A stretch of 64,000 nt of DNA from Holothuria scabra. Its lineage: Eukaryota; Echinodermata; Holothuroidea; Aspidochirotida; Holothuriidae. Each line of letters opens with the position of its first letter. Position 1 is the stretch's first letter. The position numbers and the translations under genes are program-made. The stretch spans positions 7,812,001 through 7,876,000 of the forward strand of contig CM074187.1 of the NCBI GenBank assembly GCA_037179385.1, in the 5' to 3' direction. The notes under the pieces were generated by a model. The model was not told the origin of the DNA, did not search any database, and saw nothing but the letters and a program-made list of their open reading frames with translations. Positions 37,601 to 45,031 of the stretch are shown here, piece after piece.

Positions 37601-38305
37601 CAATAATGGGAAGCTTGGTTCTGCAGTTGTATCTTAGTGGCGTAGTAACAGAGCTATTTATATTAATAGCTATGTCGACAAAATATTTCACCAGCTGGAG
37701 GAGAAATAAGTGACAAGTTAATTTAAACGCGCGGGTCCAACAATAGTAGCCTGAACCAAGCACAACTTTGCACTGTCTGACCCCTCACAAAAAGCCGTAG
37801 GAATTGGAGGACAAACAAAAAGTATAATTAATCGATGTAGGTGGTGTCATTACATAGCTGCTTTTGTGCCGTACGTAACAAAAATACCCTCAGATAATTT
37901 TGTATTGTCTTTACACATAGCATGTTCTTCAATTAACTCTCATTAAGTTTATTTTTTTTCAGTCTAGGCCTATACCACATTTCTGGAATTCTAAAACTAA
38001 GCTACGTGTTTATCTGCATTGATTGATGAGGTTATTTACCGACTATAACAATATTGTTAATTGATAAAATAAAACAGCGATTCAACTTACTCAACTATGG
38101 TTGCGACTTTAGCTAAGAGAACATCAAGCTATATGTCTTGTACAAATTTGTTTACAGATTCTTCTATTGGCATGGTGTACATCTAATTTACTGCACTATA
38201 ACACTCGCTTCAACGTTTGCATTTTATGGTGTAGACAAAATATTTTAATTATTTCTTACCAATCAAGAGAATGGCGGCGAAAAATCCCCTCATCTTTTCG
38301 TTCAT
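1544..38305 (-). CDS. Four-CTLD C-type lectin receptor-like gene (15 coding exons, 3' end open)
   Basis: The exons join in phase to about 682 residues. Residues 1-20 are a hydrophobic signal peptide and 26-42 a short linker. CTLD1 is at 46-167, a Pro/Thr-rich linker at 168-197, CTLD2 at 198-322, CTLD3 at 339-461 and CTLD4 at 478-605. A Ser/Thr-rich stalk starts at 609 and continues past the last exon seen. Each CTLD has the family landmarks: a first Cys-Pro-x-Gly-Trp-like start (variant in CTLD3), a WIGL motif, a C-terminal Cys-x-x-x-Cys region and a W before the penultimate Cys. Sugar-site motifs are EPK in CTLD1, EPS plus WND in CTLD2 (285-287, 308-310), EPS plus WND in CTLD3 (429-431, 447-449) and QPS with WSI in CTLD4. 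Tandem CTLDs are known from macrophage mannose receptor-type endocytic receptors and from many invertebrate immune lectins. Calcium-dependent glycan binding outside the cell is therefore inferred, most plausibly by CTLD2 and CTLD3. No ricin-B or FN2 domain is seen at the N-terminus, so it is not a canonical mannose receptor. The transmembrane segment and stop codon were not found. Confidence 0.85.
1761..1899. mobile_element. 139-bp hAT-type MITE with 8-bp target-site duplication
   Basis: The ends are inverted repeats: CAGTGTTGTAACAAGTCAC at the left and the complement of TAGTGTTGTTATCAAGTCAC at the right. The 8-bp direct repeat CTTAATAA flanks it exactly (1753-1760 and 1900-1907). TIRs starting CAGTG or TAGTG with 8-bp duplications are typical of hAT transposons. 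The interior holds a strong hairpin (1807-1842, arms CAGTGACTCGAGTC). It lies 80 bases upstream of lectin exon 15 in the intron. Confidence 0.85.
3473..3565 (-). CDS. Lectin exon 14: Ser/Thr-rich stalk, part 1
   Basis: Acceptor TATTTTCTAG, donor GTAGGT, phase 1 at both ends, 93 bp. The 31 residues are mostly Thr, Ser, Pro, Arg and Glu with no hydrophobic core, as in O-glycosylated stalks. Support comes from phase match with exons 13 and 15 and from composition; there is no homology signal to use. Confidence 0.7.
4302..4645. mobile_element. 344-bp hAT-like MITE with poly-G/poly-C subterminal tracts
   Basis: The left end AGGGGTGCAAATC mirrors the right end GATTTGCACCCCT. Flanking direct repeats CAAAATAC (4294-4301) and CAAAGTAC (4646-4653) match at 7 of 8 bases. 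A G run (4318-4339) sits just inside the left end and a C run near the right end, so the ends can pair over a long stretch. It lies in the lectin intron between exons 13 and 14. No coding capacity. Confidence 0.75.
5213..5383 (-). CDS. Lectin exon 13: C-terminal part of CTLD4
   Basis: Acceptor TTTGTTACAG, donor GTAAGTGC, both phase 1. It encodes FSWTDFSPLEYDNW, a NRQPSTDDEQ loop, the Cys-Gly-Met strand and a GQWSIANC end. QPS replaces QPD and WSI replaces WND, so the Asn and Asp calcium ligands are missing. This domain is likely a protein-interaction or degenerate module. Confidence 0.9.
5658..6998. mobile_element. 1.34-kb non-autonomous hAT element with 8-bp duplication
   Basis: The left end TAGGGTTAGGCGGTACCA and the complement of the right end, TAGGGTTGGGGGGTGTACCA, are inverted repeats. 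The identical octamer GCAGTGAC flanks both sides (5650-5657 and 6999-7006). Subterminal GGTAC/GTACC motifs repeat at both ends. No transposase-like frame is present; the largest open stretch is about 90 codons and unrecognisable. It sits in the lectin intron between exons 12 and 13. Confidence 0.85.
7795..8022 (-). repeat. tRNA-derived SINE, degenerate copy
   Basis: Shares with the copy at 14228-14430 the stretch from CAATTGGTT through GTGGACTCACTGGCTTG to GTATGACCCAGTCAAGAGTTGACC and CTGACTGCAAG. The tRNA-like head is at the high-coordinate end, so it is oriented on the minus strand. Its A-box region is decayed. Confidence 0.65.
8375..8608 (-). repeat. tRNA-derived SINE copy
   Basis: Same family, 350 bases from the preceding copy. 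Read on the minus strand it begins CATAGTCAAGTGGTAGAGCG, like the D-arm/A-box of a tRNA, then CTTGCAGTC and a B-box-like stretch, with a tail ending near AACTTTATCTAA. Confidence 0.75.
8891..9151 (-). CDS. Lectin exon 12: N-terminal part of CTLD4
   Basis: Acceptor TTCTCTTAATTCCAG, donor GTATGT, both phase 1. It encodes a short proline-containing linker, Cys-Pro-Ser-Gly-Trp, the Cys-Tyr strand, a TWDDANREC helix, SELVSIHS, the ENEFVESLI helix and the FYWIGLYRNDE core. A canonical first half of a CTLD. Confidence 0.9.
11361..11618. repeat. Tandem duplication, two 129-bp units
   Basis: The unit starting TATTATATTAAGTTTTCATC at 11361 is repeated at 11490 almost unchanged, including an internal C-rich tract (CCCCCTCCCCCTCCCCCACC). 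Only a few single-base differences are seen, so the duplication is recent. It lies in the intron between lectin exons 11 and 12, about 200 bases downstream of exon 11. Confidence 0.85.
11819..11990 (-). CDS. Lectin exon 11: C-terminal part of CTLD3
   Basis: Acceptor CTCTCTTTAG in phase 0, donor GTGAGA in phase 1. It encodes FVWTDTWPVWYTNW, then the HSEPSRGEGEG loop and a Gly-Thr-Trp-Asn-Asp-Met motif, closing with Ile-Cys-Lys. EPS and WND are both present, so this domain keeps the ligands for calcium site 2. It is the best candidate for a sugar-binding module. Confidence 0.9.
13180..13370 (-). repeat. Copy of AGGTCA-bearing interspersed repeat
   Basis: On the minus strand it reads GTCTGGGGTCACC-like and TCAAAAGCCAT segments that match the copies at 19920-20200 and 63170-63730. 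It ends in ACAAACACACAAACATACATAG, the complement of the GT-rich start of the 63-kb copy. Its half-sites are decayed. Confidence 0.6.
14228..14430 (-). repeat. tRNA-derived SINE, best-preserved copy
   Basis: On the minus strand the head reads TGGTCCAGTGGTTAGAGC (A-box region, near 14410-14419). AGTTCAAGTCC follows (B-box, 14365-14375), close to the pol III consensus GGTTCGANTCC. Then comes a non-tRNA body shared with the five other copies in this window. Copies at both ends of the window show an active past family. Confidence 0.8.
15037..15281 (-). CDS. Lectin exon 10: N-terminal part of CTLD3
   Basis: Acceptor TCCAATACCAG in phase 1, donor GTCAGT in phase 0. A linker of about 13 residues (ESYPTPGPIISL) is followed by the first Cys, the Cys-Phe strand, helix 1 with FSQAQVSC, helix 2 with a Glu-Glu-Gly-Phe-Val stretch and the core SAWIGLNDVK. 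The Cys-Pro-x-Gly-Trp opening is altered to Cys-Asp-Met-Pro-Gly-Phe. Confidence 0.88.
15575..15790. repeat. Degenerate minisatellite of about 21-bp units
   Basis: Irregular tandem units of the type GGTATTAGTACTAAGTACAAG repeat about ten times with drift (TACTAAGTACAAGGGTAT and so on). It starts about 300 bases upstream of lectin exon 10 in the intron. Confidence 0.75.
16057..16314 (-). repeat. tRNA-derived SINE copy
   Basis: Contains the family landmarks CAACCAATGGTTTAAGTCA, TTGTGGTCCACTGCC and the complement of a tRNA-like head ending ACCACTTGACCATGCAG. It carries a small internal duplication (CTCCTGACCTCTTGACTG) not seen in the other copies. Confidence 0.75.
16686..16782 (-). CDS. Lectin exon 9: C-terminal part of CTLD2
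   Basis: Acceptor TTTGTTTCCCCAG, donor GTGTGT. It encodes RCVELLNNKDETGRWNDENC and ends with the final Cys and a short KPS linker. WND supplies the Asn and Asp calcium ligands expected in sugar-binding CTLDs. It ends in phase 1, the usual phase for a shuffled domain border. Confidence 0.88.
18347..18498 (-). CDS. Lectin exon 8: WIGL and EPS loop of CTLD2
   Basis: Acceptor GTATCATTACAG in phase 1, donor GTACAG in phase 0. It encodes the WIGLYA core, a TWEDGS strand and KWARNEPSGD. EPS sits where mannose-type CTLDs carry EPN. Ser in place of Asn keeps the cis-proline and the Glu ligand, so calcium binding remains possible. Confidence 0.88.
19920..20200 (-). repeat. Copy of AGGTCA-bearing interspersed repeat
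   Basis: On the minus strand it contains GTGGAGGTCAAAAGTCATC followed by GTCACCAGGGGTCC, matching the 63-kb copy. It starts in a GTGTGTATGTAGG-type tract. It lies in the lectin intron between exons 7 and 8. Confidence 0.7.
20998..21270 (-). CDS. Lectin exon 7: end of CTLD1, linker and start of CTLD2
   Basis: A 273-bp exon with a TCAGTTTCAG acceptor and a GTAAGTAC donor, both phase 1. It encodes the last two Cys of CTLD1 (C158 and C166, ending SICE) and then about 30 residues rich in Thr, Ser and Pro, a likely O-glycosylated hinge. CTLD2 then opens with Cys-Pro-Leu-Gly-Trp and runs to ELATIHSHAVQ. It is the only exon that spans a domain boundary here, so an intron has probably been lost between CTLD1 and CTLD2. 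Confidence 0.9.
21567..21667 (-). CDS. Lectin exon 6: long-loop region of CTLD1
   Basis: Acceptor TTTTTGACAG, donor GTCAGT. It encodes a WSDGS start, an NFAASEPK loop and the Cys-Val-Tyr-Leu strand. The sugar-site motif is EPK instead of EPN or QPD. The downstream WND position (next exon) reads WYT, so the calcium site 2 of this domain is probably lost. Confidence 0.85.
22500..22558 (-). CDS. Lectin exon 5: WIGL segment of CTLD1
   Basis: A 59-bp exon between a TTAATTCTTCCAG acceptor (phase 0) and a GTGAGT donor (phase 2). It encodes PSGEKFWIGLAETEEEGVY, containing the WIGL core typical of CTLDs. The split Val codon joins exactly to the Trp-Ser-Asp-Gly of exon 6, as the fold requires. Confidence 0.85.
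23640..23880 (-). repeat. Inverted, decayed fragment of the 29.8-kb/56-kb repeat
   Basis: The stretch GAAAGAATGTTGAGAAACG followed by CAATTTATGCAGGATAATA is the reverse complement of a conserved segment near 30160-30220 and 56380-56430. Boundaries are approximate. Confidence 0.5.
24570..24780 (-). repeat. tRNA-derived SINE, degenerate copy
   Basis: Matches the family through TGGTTCACTGGCTTGTTTTCC, CAAGCACAATTGCAG and GTATGATCCGGCCAGGACT. The head region (CAAGTCAGATGCTCTAACAACTTG) has lost a good A-box. Confidence 0.7.
25296..25462 (-). CDS. Lectin exon 4: N-terminal part of CTLD1
   Basis: Starts after TTGTCTTTCCAG in phase 1 and ends in phase 0 before GTAGGT. It encodes the opening of a CTLD: a Cys-Pro-Ser-Ala-Gly-Trp start, a Cys-Tyr pair, then W-x-x-x-x-x-x-C, with Leu-Gly-Gly-His-Leu in the second helix region and a long acidic helix (NKTEEDVVTSLV). 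The frame stays open past the donor, so the exon end rests on the GT site and on phase agreement with exon 5. Confidence 0.85.
25827..26336. repeat. Tandem duplication, two 255-bp units
   Basis: The unit beginning ATTACTATGTCAGAGATAG at 25827 recurs at 26082. The copies differ at only a few positions. It lies in the intron just upstream of lectin exon 4. Confidence 0.88.
27488..27538 (-). CDS. Lectin exon 3: 51-bp linker microexon
   Basis: The acceptor is pyrimidine-rich (TTATCTGTTCTAG) and the donor is GTAGTA. The 51 bases encode NIYGRARSIFDGKISPT, a linker before CTLD1. Both borders are phase 1, so this is also a skippable symmetric exon. An alternative AG 28 bases upstream gives no frame compatible with exon 2, which is why this start was chosen. 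Confidence 0.65.
28585..28614 (-). CDS. Lectin exon 2: 30-bp microexon
   Basis: A TTGCCAG acceptor and a GTAAGTAA donor flank 30 bases. Read in phase 1 they complete the signal-peptide region (GCVSCGTVGE plus one base). The length is a multiple of three and both ends are phase 1, so the exon could be skipped without a frameshift. The support is splice-site quality and phase fit with exons 1 and 3. The peptide is too short to recognise on its own. Confidence 0.6.
29211..29773. repeat. 563-bp segment duplicated at 48068-48629
   Basis: From TCGAAAGGTTTTAGG to ATTAAAACTGTGAAT the two copies are nearly identical, with few substitutions. Both include the same short open frame starting MNVSF, which is therefore not evidence of a gene. 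The right border abuts a solo MITE end (TTGGGGTGAGAGAACTGG, 29775-29799). Confidence 0.9.
29813..30890. repeat. About 1-kb interspersed repeat, copy 1
   Basis: Aligns along its length with 56058-57135: GGATGCATTGATAATC at the left, CTGCACAAAACACATAG in the middle, TTGGCTCAATTG/GCCAATCACAACTCG, then TACAGTACATTAA and CCCAGTACAGTAAA at the right. Divergence is clearly higher than in the 563-bp duplication. Type unknown; no terminal inverted repeats seen. Confidence 0.75.
31883..32187. mobile_element. TTAA-flanked MITE, copy 1
   Basis: A 305-bp element bounded by TTAA on both sides. Its ends are inverted: TTAAAGAGCCAAACCTCTCA at the left, and the right end reads TTAAAGGCCCAGTTCTCTCA on the opposite strand, both running into CCCCAAAC. 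TTAA duplications are the mark of piggyBac-type transposition, so a piggyBac-like MITE is inferred. Confidence 0.8.
34410..34610. repeat. Interspersed repeat 'GCTCCGC' family, copy
   Basis: Shares with 34620-34815, 46400-46630, 48670-48800, 51170-51400 and 52215-52312 the chain TTTTCTGATCA, CCGGCCATCTGA, CAAAATTTTCT(C)TACG, ATGGTGGCGCTC and TAGATAATCTTTC. No TIRs recognised; type unknown. Confidence 0.6.
34620..34815. repeat. Interspersed repeat 'GCTCCGC' family, adjacent direct copy
   Basis: A second copy in the same orientation 10 bases after the preceding one (CCGGCCATCTGATGG, TCTCTACGCTGCGCACCACC, GACGCTCCGCTTAGATAATC), so this locus holds a tandem pair. Confidence 0.65.
34815..35155. 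repeat. Interspersed repeat shared with 49710-50072
   Basis: Matching blocks are AAGAAAAACCGCAAA, TTTTGACTCCTAAAAGT, TTCATCCTCATGAA and GTCAAAGTCGAAAAT, with TTGCACCATTTTGCAT, then a poly-G or C-rich tract and TTCAGAGAAATC. It ends GCGCCACTG, resembling a hAT-type right end. Confidence 0.65.
35513..35660 (-). pseudogene. LINE reverse-transcriptase C-terminal remnant
   Basis: On the minus strand a frame of about 45 codons reads DCYKHSLYPRTIYMWNNLPP, then LKSASGVLSFKQLL, and ends at a stop (35513-35515). A Tyr-Pro-Arg-Thr-Ile-x-x-Trp-Asn-x-Leu-Pro-Pro motif followed by Phe-Lys is the characteristic C-terminus of polymerase proteins from non-LTR retrotransposons of animals. The frame is interrupted by a stop just upstream and no polymerase domain is found, so it is a 5'-truncated dead copy. 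Confidence 0.8.
35671..35742 (-). repeat. tRNA-like sequence (Glu-CTC-like), probably pseudogene
   Basis: On the minus strand GGTGTAACGGTAGAGCATC resembles a D-arm. CCGC-CTCTCAC-GCGG forms an anticodon-like stem-loop with CTC in the anticodon position. The T-arm (GGTTTTGGATTG) departs from the B-box consensus and no good acceptor stem pairs, so a functional tRNA is unlikely. Confidence 0.4.
36784..37088. mobile_element. TTAA-flanked MITE, copy 2
   Basis: Same 305-bp length and orientation as the copy at 31883-32187 and very similar throughout (TCAATTGGCTCAGCTCTTTG, GCATGAACGGTACTGAGAG, TGTGGGAGGGGCTT). TTAA is present at both borders. Confidence 0.82.
38260..38305 (-). CDS. Lectin exon 1: start codon and signal peptide
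   Basis: ATG at 38305-38303 opens MNEKMRGFFAAILLIG, a short charged N-terminus followed by a hydrophobic core. The exon ends in phase 1 at a GTAAGA donor. A second in-frame ATG at codon 5 could also serve as the start. The first ATG is taken because it gives the complete frame and has A residues just upstream. Joining to exon 2 yields a plausible signal-peptidase site near the Cys-Val-Ser-Cys-Gly stretch. A non-coding 5' exon upstream cannot be excluded. Confidence 0.75.
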
Positions 38306-38345
38306 TTTCCTCGAGTATATTTAATTGGTCATCATATTACGTGCA
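38306..38345 (-). promoter_or_regulatory. Possible lectin core promoter elements
   Basis: On the minus strand a CCAAT box (complement of 38324-38328) and an AT-rich ATTAAATATA stretch (38316-38325) lie within 25 bases of the first ATG. The TATA-like stretch is too near the ATG for a normal leader. Either the leader is very short or the true start site is farther upstream. Weak evidence. Confidence 0.25.
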
Positions 38346-40077
38346 GCATACAGCTAGGAATGTAGCATTTTATGGTCGCCTTGTTGTACAAAGACACTTG
38401 AACAGCATCTACTTCATCTTGTTTAATAATTAATTGACAATAGCAAAGGTCGTTCTGTCTCATAAAGGGAGACAAAATCTAGGCGAATGTGTTTATTTAG
38501 TCGCAAAGACATGTCACTCAAATCCTCAAATACGATTTGATCTTAATATGTGCTGACTTTACCAAAGGATCGAGGGGGCCTTTGTTCAAAATACTTGAAT
38601 AAGACAACAGTGGTGAGAAAATGTGCATATGGACCCGATTTGCATTATCTCTCAGGTTGATTAAGGTACTATATCAAGCAATAAAACATTTTAACGTTAG
38701 GCATATAATTTATTTATAGACCTGAAAGAACTTGTATCTCAAGCTATGAGTTGGAAACAATTTGATAAGGAACTATACATTATGACCCGCGATGTAAAAA
38801 ATAAATATGGTGAGACTGAATTTAGTGAACTTCTTTAAAGCTTTGAGGAATGATTCATGAGAGGAATTGGCTACATAGATTCCATATAATTGAGTCATAT
38901 AATTCGGGTCTAGAGAATTCGAGGGTTGGGGTAGTAGGCGCTGATAAAGGAACATAACCTTGTAAAAAATACGTGCTGTTAATTTACTGGACCAAAAATA
39001 AAAAAGAAACATAAAGTGTACAGAAAATGTGCTGATTAGTAAGTTTCAAAAGTTTGCAGCACTTTTTCTGTAATTTCTTGGTATTTCTCTGAATTTTTAC
39101 ACACTGAGACTTTTTTACAGTACGGGAGTTTTAATCCGGGTGAAGAGTCACACGGGTTTAATCTTATCAAATCTAACGGGCATCGTAAGGTGCACGGCGA
39201 ATAGGAAAGGCAATTATACACTCGTGAGTTCAGCGGGACTTAAGATGGGGCTCAAGAGGGGCCAAAAAGGGTTTGCAACATTGCATTTTAAGAAGGCAGA
39301 AATCGGTCCCAGTTGCTAAGTTAAGGAGATGTTATCATTTCAAATAGTTTAGATGTAAGTTAGTACAGGTTGACTATAAGGTCTCCTGCCTTTGTTGGGA
39401 CGAGTTTATTATACAAACGTGGACTCCAGCAAAAGCGCGAGGAAATATATTATATATTTTCTTCAGAAAATTTTTTTTTGCCGTGCATCGATTTTTTCCC
39501 GTTGTAAGATTACTTGATCATCAGAACATGTGATGTCAGAGGGAATAGTTGCGGCGGAGCTTCCATATGGTCGGGGCGGTGCCACCCCCCCCCCTTGGAC
39601 CACAATCGTCTGTCGGCGCCCTTTTTAGGTCTTTAACATAATTCACTCTTGCACCATTTTGGCAAAAGACATAATTTAATAGCGTTGTTTCAGTAAGGCC
39701 CAGATAACAAAATGCTCAAATAGATACCATTAACTGTACTATCTGCACTCTATTCTGATAAAAAGGGTCATCTTCTGTAATAGGGATAGATTTTGCGGAA
39801 ATGTATCTTCATGCTTCATAAGCACTAATGTATTCCACCAAACCAAGCGTGATTATACGCTTGCAAAAACACACTGATACTGACATTATAGGCCTATTCA
39901 CCCCCCCGGCCAATAAAAGTTGCAGAGGGCGCAACAATAATTGTAGCACAAATAACCCTTTTCTTTTCGAGGATAATTGTCAACATAGACGATGAAAAGA
40001 ATTTATAAAGATACCAAAATAAATGACACAATATTTTTCAAAATCGTTTGAAGAGAGCATTCTGGTTAAAATGAAAC

Positions 40078-41118
40078 TGTTATCATAGTGGTAATGGTTT
40101 AAGAGTACTAATGAGCAGTTTCCATTTTGCTTTTCTACGAGTGACGGTTCTCATGATAAATGGCTATTATATTCCGTAAATGCAGAGTGGTCATCTGACA
40201 CTGCACGATAAAGTCATGAAAATGCTTCTTTCTGTATTTCCGTGGTCTCAAAAACCAGAAAATTGCATCTAACAAAAATTAGGCTACTTTTTTTTCTTAT
40301 GAATTTCTTATCTAGAGAGCCAAGCAGACCTTTTGTCTTGAGTATTTTTGGCAATGAACTTAATTTAATTAATGAGTCAATTAATGCTTTTTCGTGTACT
40401 TATCTTAATTTTCACATGCCAAAAATGTACACCCAACGGTGATTAATTTCCAGAATTTTCCCCTGTAAGATTGCTTGCTGTTGGCTCTAGCAGGTTCAAT
40501 CTTTATCTTCACAAAGTAGTCCATTATTACATTAAAATGTTAAATGTAGACAATAACACAAAATATAAAGGCAGTTTTCATACTAGTACCAGTATGTAAA
40601 AGAGAGGGATAGAAACATGGGCGTGTGCAGGTAGGGGCAAGGGGAGACATTCCCTCCCCTGAAAAATAAAAAACATAAAAAGCAAATTAAAAATAAAAAA
40701 GAAAGAGAAAAATTAACATCATCATTTCTTAACAGTTCACCCAGTGTTTCCATTATTTACATGCGGTAAATAGGCTTAAGAAGTGCCATTTCTAGCAATG
40801 TGGGAGGCATTTGGGGCCAAACTTTTCTTGCGGTCCGCGCCAACTCATGGTGATGCGGAGCTTTTCCCCCTAGAAATATTTTGCCCCCTGAATTTTCTCC
40901 TGCTGGCCCCCATGGACATAAATTTTAAACAATTTTAATAAAAACCTTGCTGAAGAGAAATGGCAAAGTAGTCTTGTGCCAGGTGGGTAAAACTAAATGA
41001 AAAGTGAGTCTTAAAAGCCATAACTTAGGTCGTGCTGAAACCCAGGGTATATACTCTTTCGAAGCGTCCCTGCAGACCATTCTCGCCCCCTCCGACCAAA
41101 ATCCCTAGCTCCGCCACT
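40078..41118. repeat. Interspersed repeat shared with 51664-52228, copy with internal insertion
   Basis: The left block (ATCATAGTGGTAATGGTTTA through AGAAAATTGCATCTAA) and right block (AGAAATGGCAAAGTAGT to CCCTAGCTC) also occur at 51664-52228, where they lie closer together. The middle here (about 40440-40910) is probably a later insertion carrying its own poly-G/C stretches. Confidence 0.65.
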
Positions 41119-44100
41119 AAATGTTCATATATTGACCAAAACAGTGTTCCATGAATGCAGATCAATCTTGCTTTTGATGTTATAGTTGGTCCTAGTTCTT
41201 TCTTTTCTCCTTTTCTCTTTTTTTTGGTTTCCCCTTTCTTTCATTTCCCCTTCTTTTTGCGTTTTCTTTTTTTTCCCTCTGCCTTTCTTTTCCTTAATTC
41301 CCTTCCCGTTTTTCTTCCATTCCCGTTTTTATAGGGTCGGGGGCAGTTTGCCCCTGTCCCCTGCTGGTTACGCCACGGAACGCAAGAAGATGAAACGATT
41401 AAGTTGAGGAATGTGTAGCTCGTGCAGACTGCATAGATCTATGGGAGTGATTATAACGATAAATGTTGCATGTGGCCCGGTTATAGCTACATTGGTCGGG
41501 ATGTAAAAAAAAAAAAATCAATTTTTGAACTTGTTTTAGAAAGCTTGAGTTACCAATGTTTCGTCACACTTGCAAACCTTCTAGGATGGTTTTAGACACA
41601 GAATGACAAGAGGACGTATTATCGTGGGAAGTGGCCCTGTAACGGAAGCATGGGTTGTTTCCCCCTCGCACGGATCATTACGAAAAGTTCCGATTTTTCT
41701 GGAATGAGCCCGGCAAGTTTACGCTACAGATTTGGAAGCATTCTTTCAAATATTTATTTCGGACATAACATGAAAACATTTTCATGCCAGGTTATAGATT
41801 CATTTCAATCATTTCATACCATATTTCACTTTGTAAACTACACCAAATTCCGAAAATCCTTCGCAGACTCACACTTTCCATTCGCTGTCGGCCCCTTTTA
41901 GTTTCGTAGAAGTATCTTTAATAGGTATTTATCTTTACTCGAAAGTGGAGGGACATGACCAGTTCCGTCGAAAACTATAAGTATCTAAATTATTCAATGG
42001 CTGACTTTTCAAAAAGTGTGGAGGACATGTCCCCCATCTCCCCCAAATTGACGCCCATAGTAGTATCCACACAAATGTATACACATTGCTCATCGGTGAG
42101 GGTTGTACAAGGAAATCAATTGTGAGTGCGTAAAAATTGAAGCAGATGCACAACAGTGAGCGAATGTGAAGCAACGGATCCTTTTAGTGTTTCTCGAATT
42201 TGGCAAAAGTAATAACCTCAAAATCATTTACTGATCCCTTCATCGCATTACTAGGCTCGCGTCGGCGGACCCAGTTTTTATTTTATTTCGTTTTATTTGT
42301 TTTCCATTTTTTTATTAATTGGGGGGGCTTTGATATTTCATTTTGATAAAACGGTAATGGGTTAATTATAAGATTGATTATAGCTACTGTTAATGTTTTT
42401 TAATTTGTTTTGGGGACGTAATACGTATTGCTCGCTTTTTAAATGTAATCATTGCTTATTTTATTTTTAAATATTTTACTTAGAATATTTTTTACCTTCA
42501 AACTTTATTTTTGAAATTAAAATGAATATTTTGCACTTTGTCTTTTTTGCCCTTTTGGCCGCCCATAGTATTGGCACTCGGTAGGCCCAAGTTCTCCTAA
42601 CCTTACCTTTCTTCCTGTCACTTTTCAGTGTCATCTCAAATATTTTAGCTTCATCCAACAGTGACAGTCAATGTGACACAGCGCATTCTTTACAAAGGCG
42701 TGATTTTCCAAATGCAAAGATTTTAAAGAAACCAAATGTGAAAACGGTATTTGATTACGCATTGCACTAGTTTTATAAAGTCATAATTACCACATTGTTT
42801 CAAATTTCAGTTTTCAATTCCGATTTCAAATTTACTTCTAATATGTTTTACAAAGTACTACAGTTGTGTTCACATTTGCAAGAAAAATCGGAAAACTTAA
42901 CTAGTGCAGTGCCGTTTCCCTAAAATTTTCTTCAATATAGGCTTTCATTTTTGTCTCAAAAAGGCAACAAAGTTGGCAACAAAGTTGGCAACAAAGTTTC
43001 GAGAGTTTTTTGAATGTCGCCAAGAAGCCTTAATCCGCACTCCTTAGATAACATTTCAGATATATGCTAATAGGAAAAGCAGATTCTTCGCTAATCCCTC
43101 AAATATCCAAATTTCCTAACAGGAAACCCTGAATCAAATTTAATTTCTGCAATACAAACTCCATATTTACAAATGTGTAAAAGGACCCAAATTTTCGCTA
43201 CGCTACTAATACAGTAGTGTCCACACTTCAGAAAAAATCAGATTTATTTAAAAAAGTTGTTCTTGCTTGTAGCAAAAGCAAACAATTTAGCATAAAAATG
43301 TACCTTTTTGGTCAATGGGGGGGGGGGGGGGGGGGGTGAGTTGCATGTTCCAAATTGCCCCCCCCCCCCCACTTTCATATGCCACTGAAGACAAAACTTC
43401 CCTTAAGGCCCTAAGACACCCACAAACTAACACAGTGTACATCGACTCAACATTTTACCCGACAACTATGACCGACTAGTGCCGAAAACACATGCAAAGA
43501 AAGGTTTAACTGAATGCGTCAGATAGGCCTTACTTGACGCATTTCAAAATTAAAACTCATTATATATGTTGCTAACGTAGGCCTACTACCATAGGCTGAG
43601 GGGAACTCCAGATCTTGTGGGGAAGGTAGTCGTCCGAACCCCCTGACCCCCCCCCCCCACCTGGATATGGACCTGGTGCCGATATGGCCCACTCTTGGTA
43701 AGAGTGAGTTTAACCCGGAATGAACAGAAAATTTAGTTCAGAAAGAGAGATATCCCCTTTCATGTCTGTGAAATGCCGCTCCTTTGTAATGAATTTTCGC
43801 CTTCTTGTTGTTAGAGTGAAAGAGAAATTTTAAATTAGTTTTTGGCCTATATCTCTTTCATTTTAGTTCCTTTTCTTTTCTCTATTCTATCTGATTTCTT
43901 TTCAGGCTCTTGGTCCTTTTACATTTTCGGCCCGGAGCAGGGTCCGTCCCGAAATCCGCTCCTGTGTCTGAGCCTATAGGTTACTATACTTGTTCACAAT
44001 TATCTGATTATACTCAGCACCCTACGTACGATACGACCTTTGAAATGACATGAAGACCACGTTCTACATGCAAAACAAGTGCAATCCCAGCTTTGATGTT

Positions 44101-45031
44101 TACCCGCCCTGACCCCTCTTTTATTCTGTCGATTTCTTAGAAGAAATAGACTGAGATTCCACTCTGCTTGAAATGGCAATAAACTCTAAAAGAGTCAAAA
44201 TATAATTCAAAGAAGAGTTTTCATAGAACCATTATATCTATCTGTCTACTACTCGCTGATTTAAGTTATTGTTAAAGTGTCCTTCTTTTGATCATTTTTC
44301 AAAATTAAACCTATAGGCCTGACCATTCTTGAACCTAAAGCATCAGACATTGTAGTCGAAACTCCTCTCTCAAGCACGAAATTTTCAGACAGATAGCACC
44401 TAAACCGTTTCTAGGCTTTATCAAAGCCCTTGCCTGCTTGCGATACGTTACTACAACCTGACAACGTTACCTCTGCCCTCACAGCCATCTCAGTGGTATA
44501 GGTACTATAAAATTAACCCTCTAGCGCCCGCCTCCAATCTGTGGATTTTTTGCGGAACAACGAAATAATACGACGCACAAAAATCCTCAGATTTGAGGCG
44601 GGAACTATGGAGAGCTAAGAGAAACGATATCAGTAAAAAATTTGAATAATCTATTTTTTTCAATTGTGTCTTTTTCAGTATAATTTTTACTAAGTGAACA
44701 TCTCAAAGTTCTACCATATAATATTTTGTCTTTTTTTTTTGTTGGGGCGGTCGGAGTTATGCAAAATTTCTAGTCCTAAGGTCCCATCAAGCCTCCTTAG
44801 TCTCGCACCATAAGGGTAGCCGGACTACAGTCACCCGAATGATTTTCATTATCAGCCGAATTTTTTCTCTTAAAATCTCCAAATTACCCTGATTATTTCA
44901 AAAATCTGGAATTGATTGGTGAGGTTTAAATCTTATAAATCCTCCAATGAGATGGATCATGATCTTTGTCCTAATCAAGTCTATACAGTTCTGATAAAAG
45001 GGAATCATCACATGGAACTTTTTGCATCCCC

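Larger units (their letters stand above)
28615..38259 (-). other. Lectin intron 1 (9.6 kb), repeat-filled
   Basis: The first intron holds a recent segmental copy (29211-29773), a 1-kb old repeat (29813-30890), two TTAA MITEs, poly-G tracts and a LINE fragment. Between 32.2 and 34.4 kb I see only decayed repeat text. Confidence 0.6.

Noticed and set aside
41186..41407. Phe-rich plus-strand frame suggestive of a membrane protein
   Set aside because: It is a T/C-rich low-complexity tract ending in a transposon-like end (TTACGCCACGG). Hydrophobicity is a by-product of composition.
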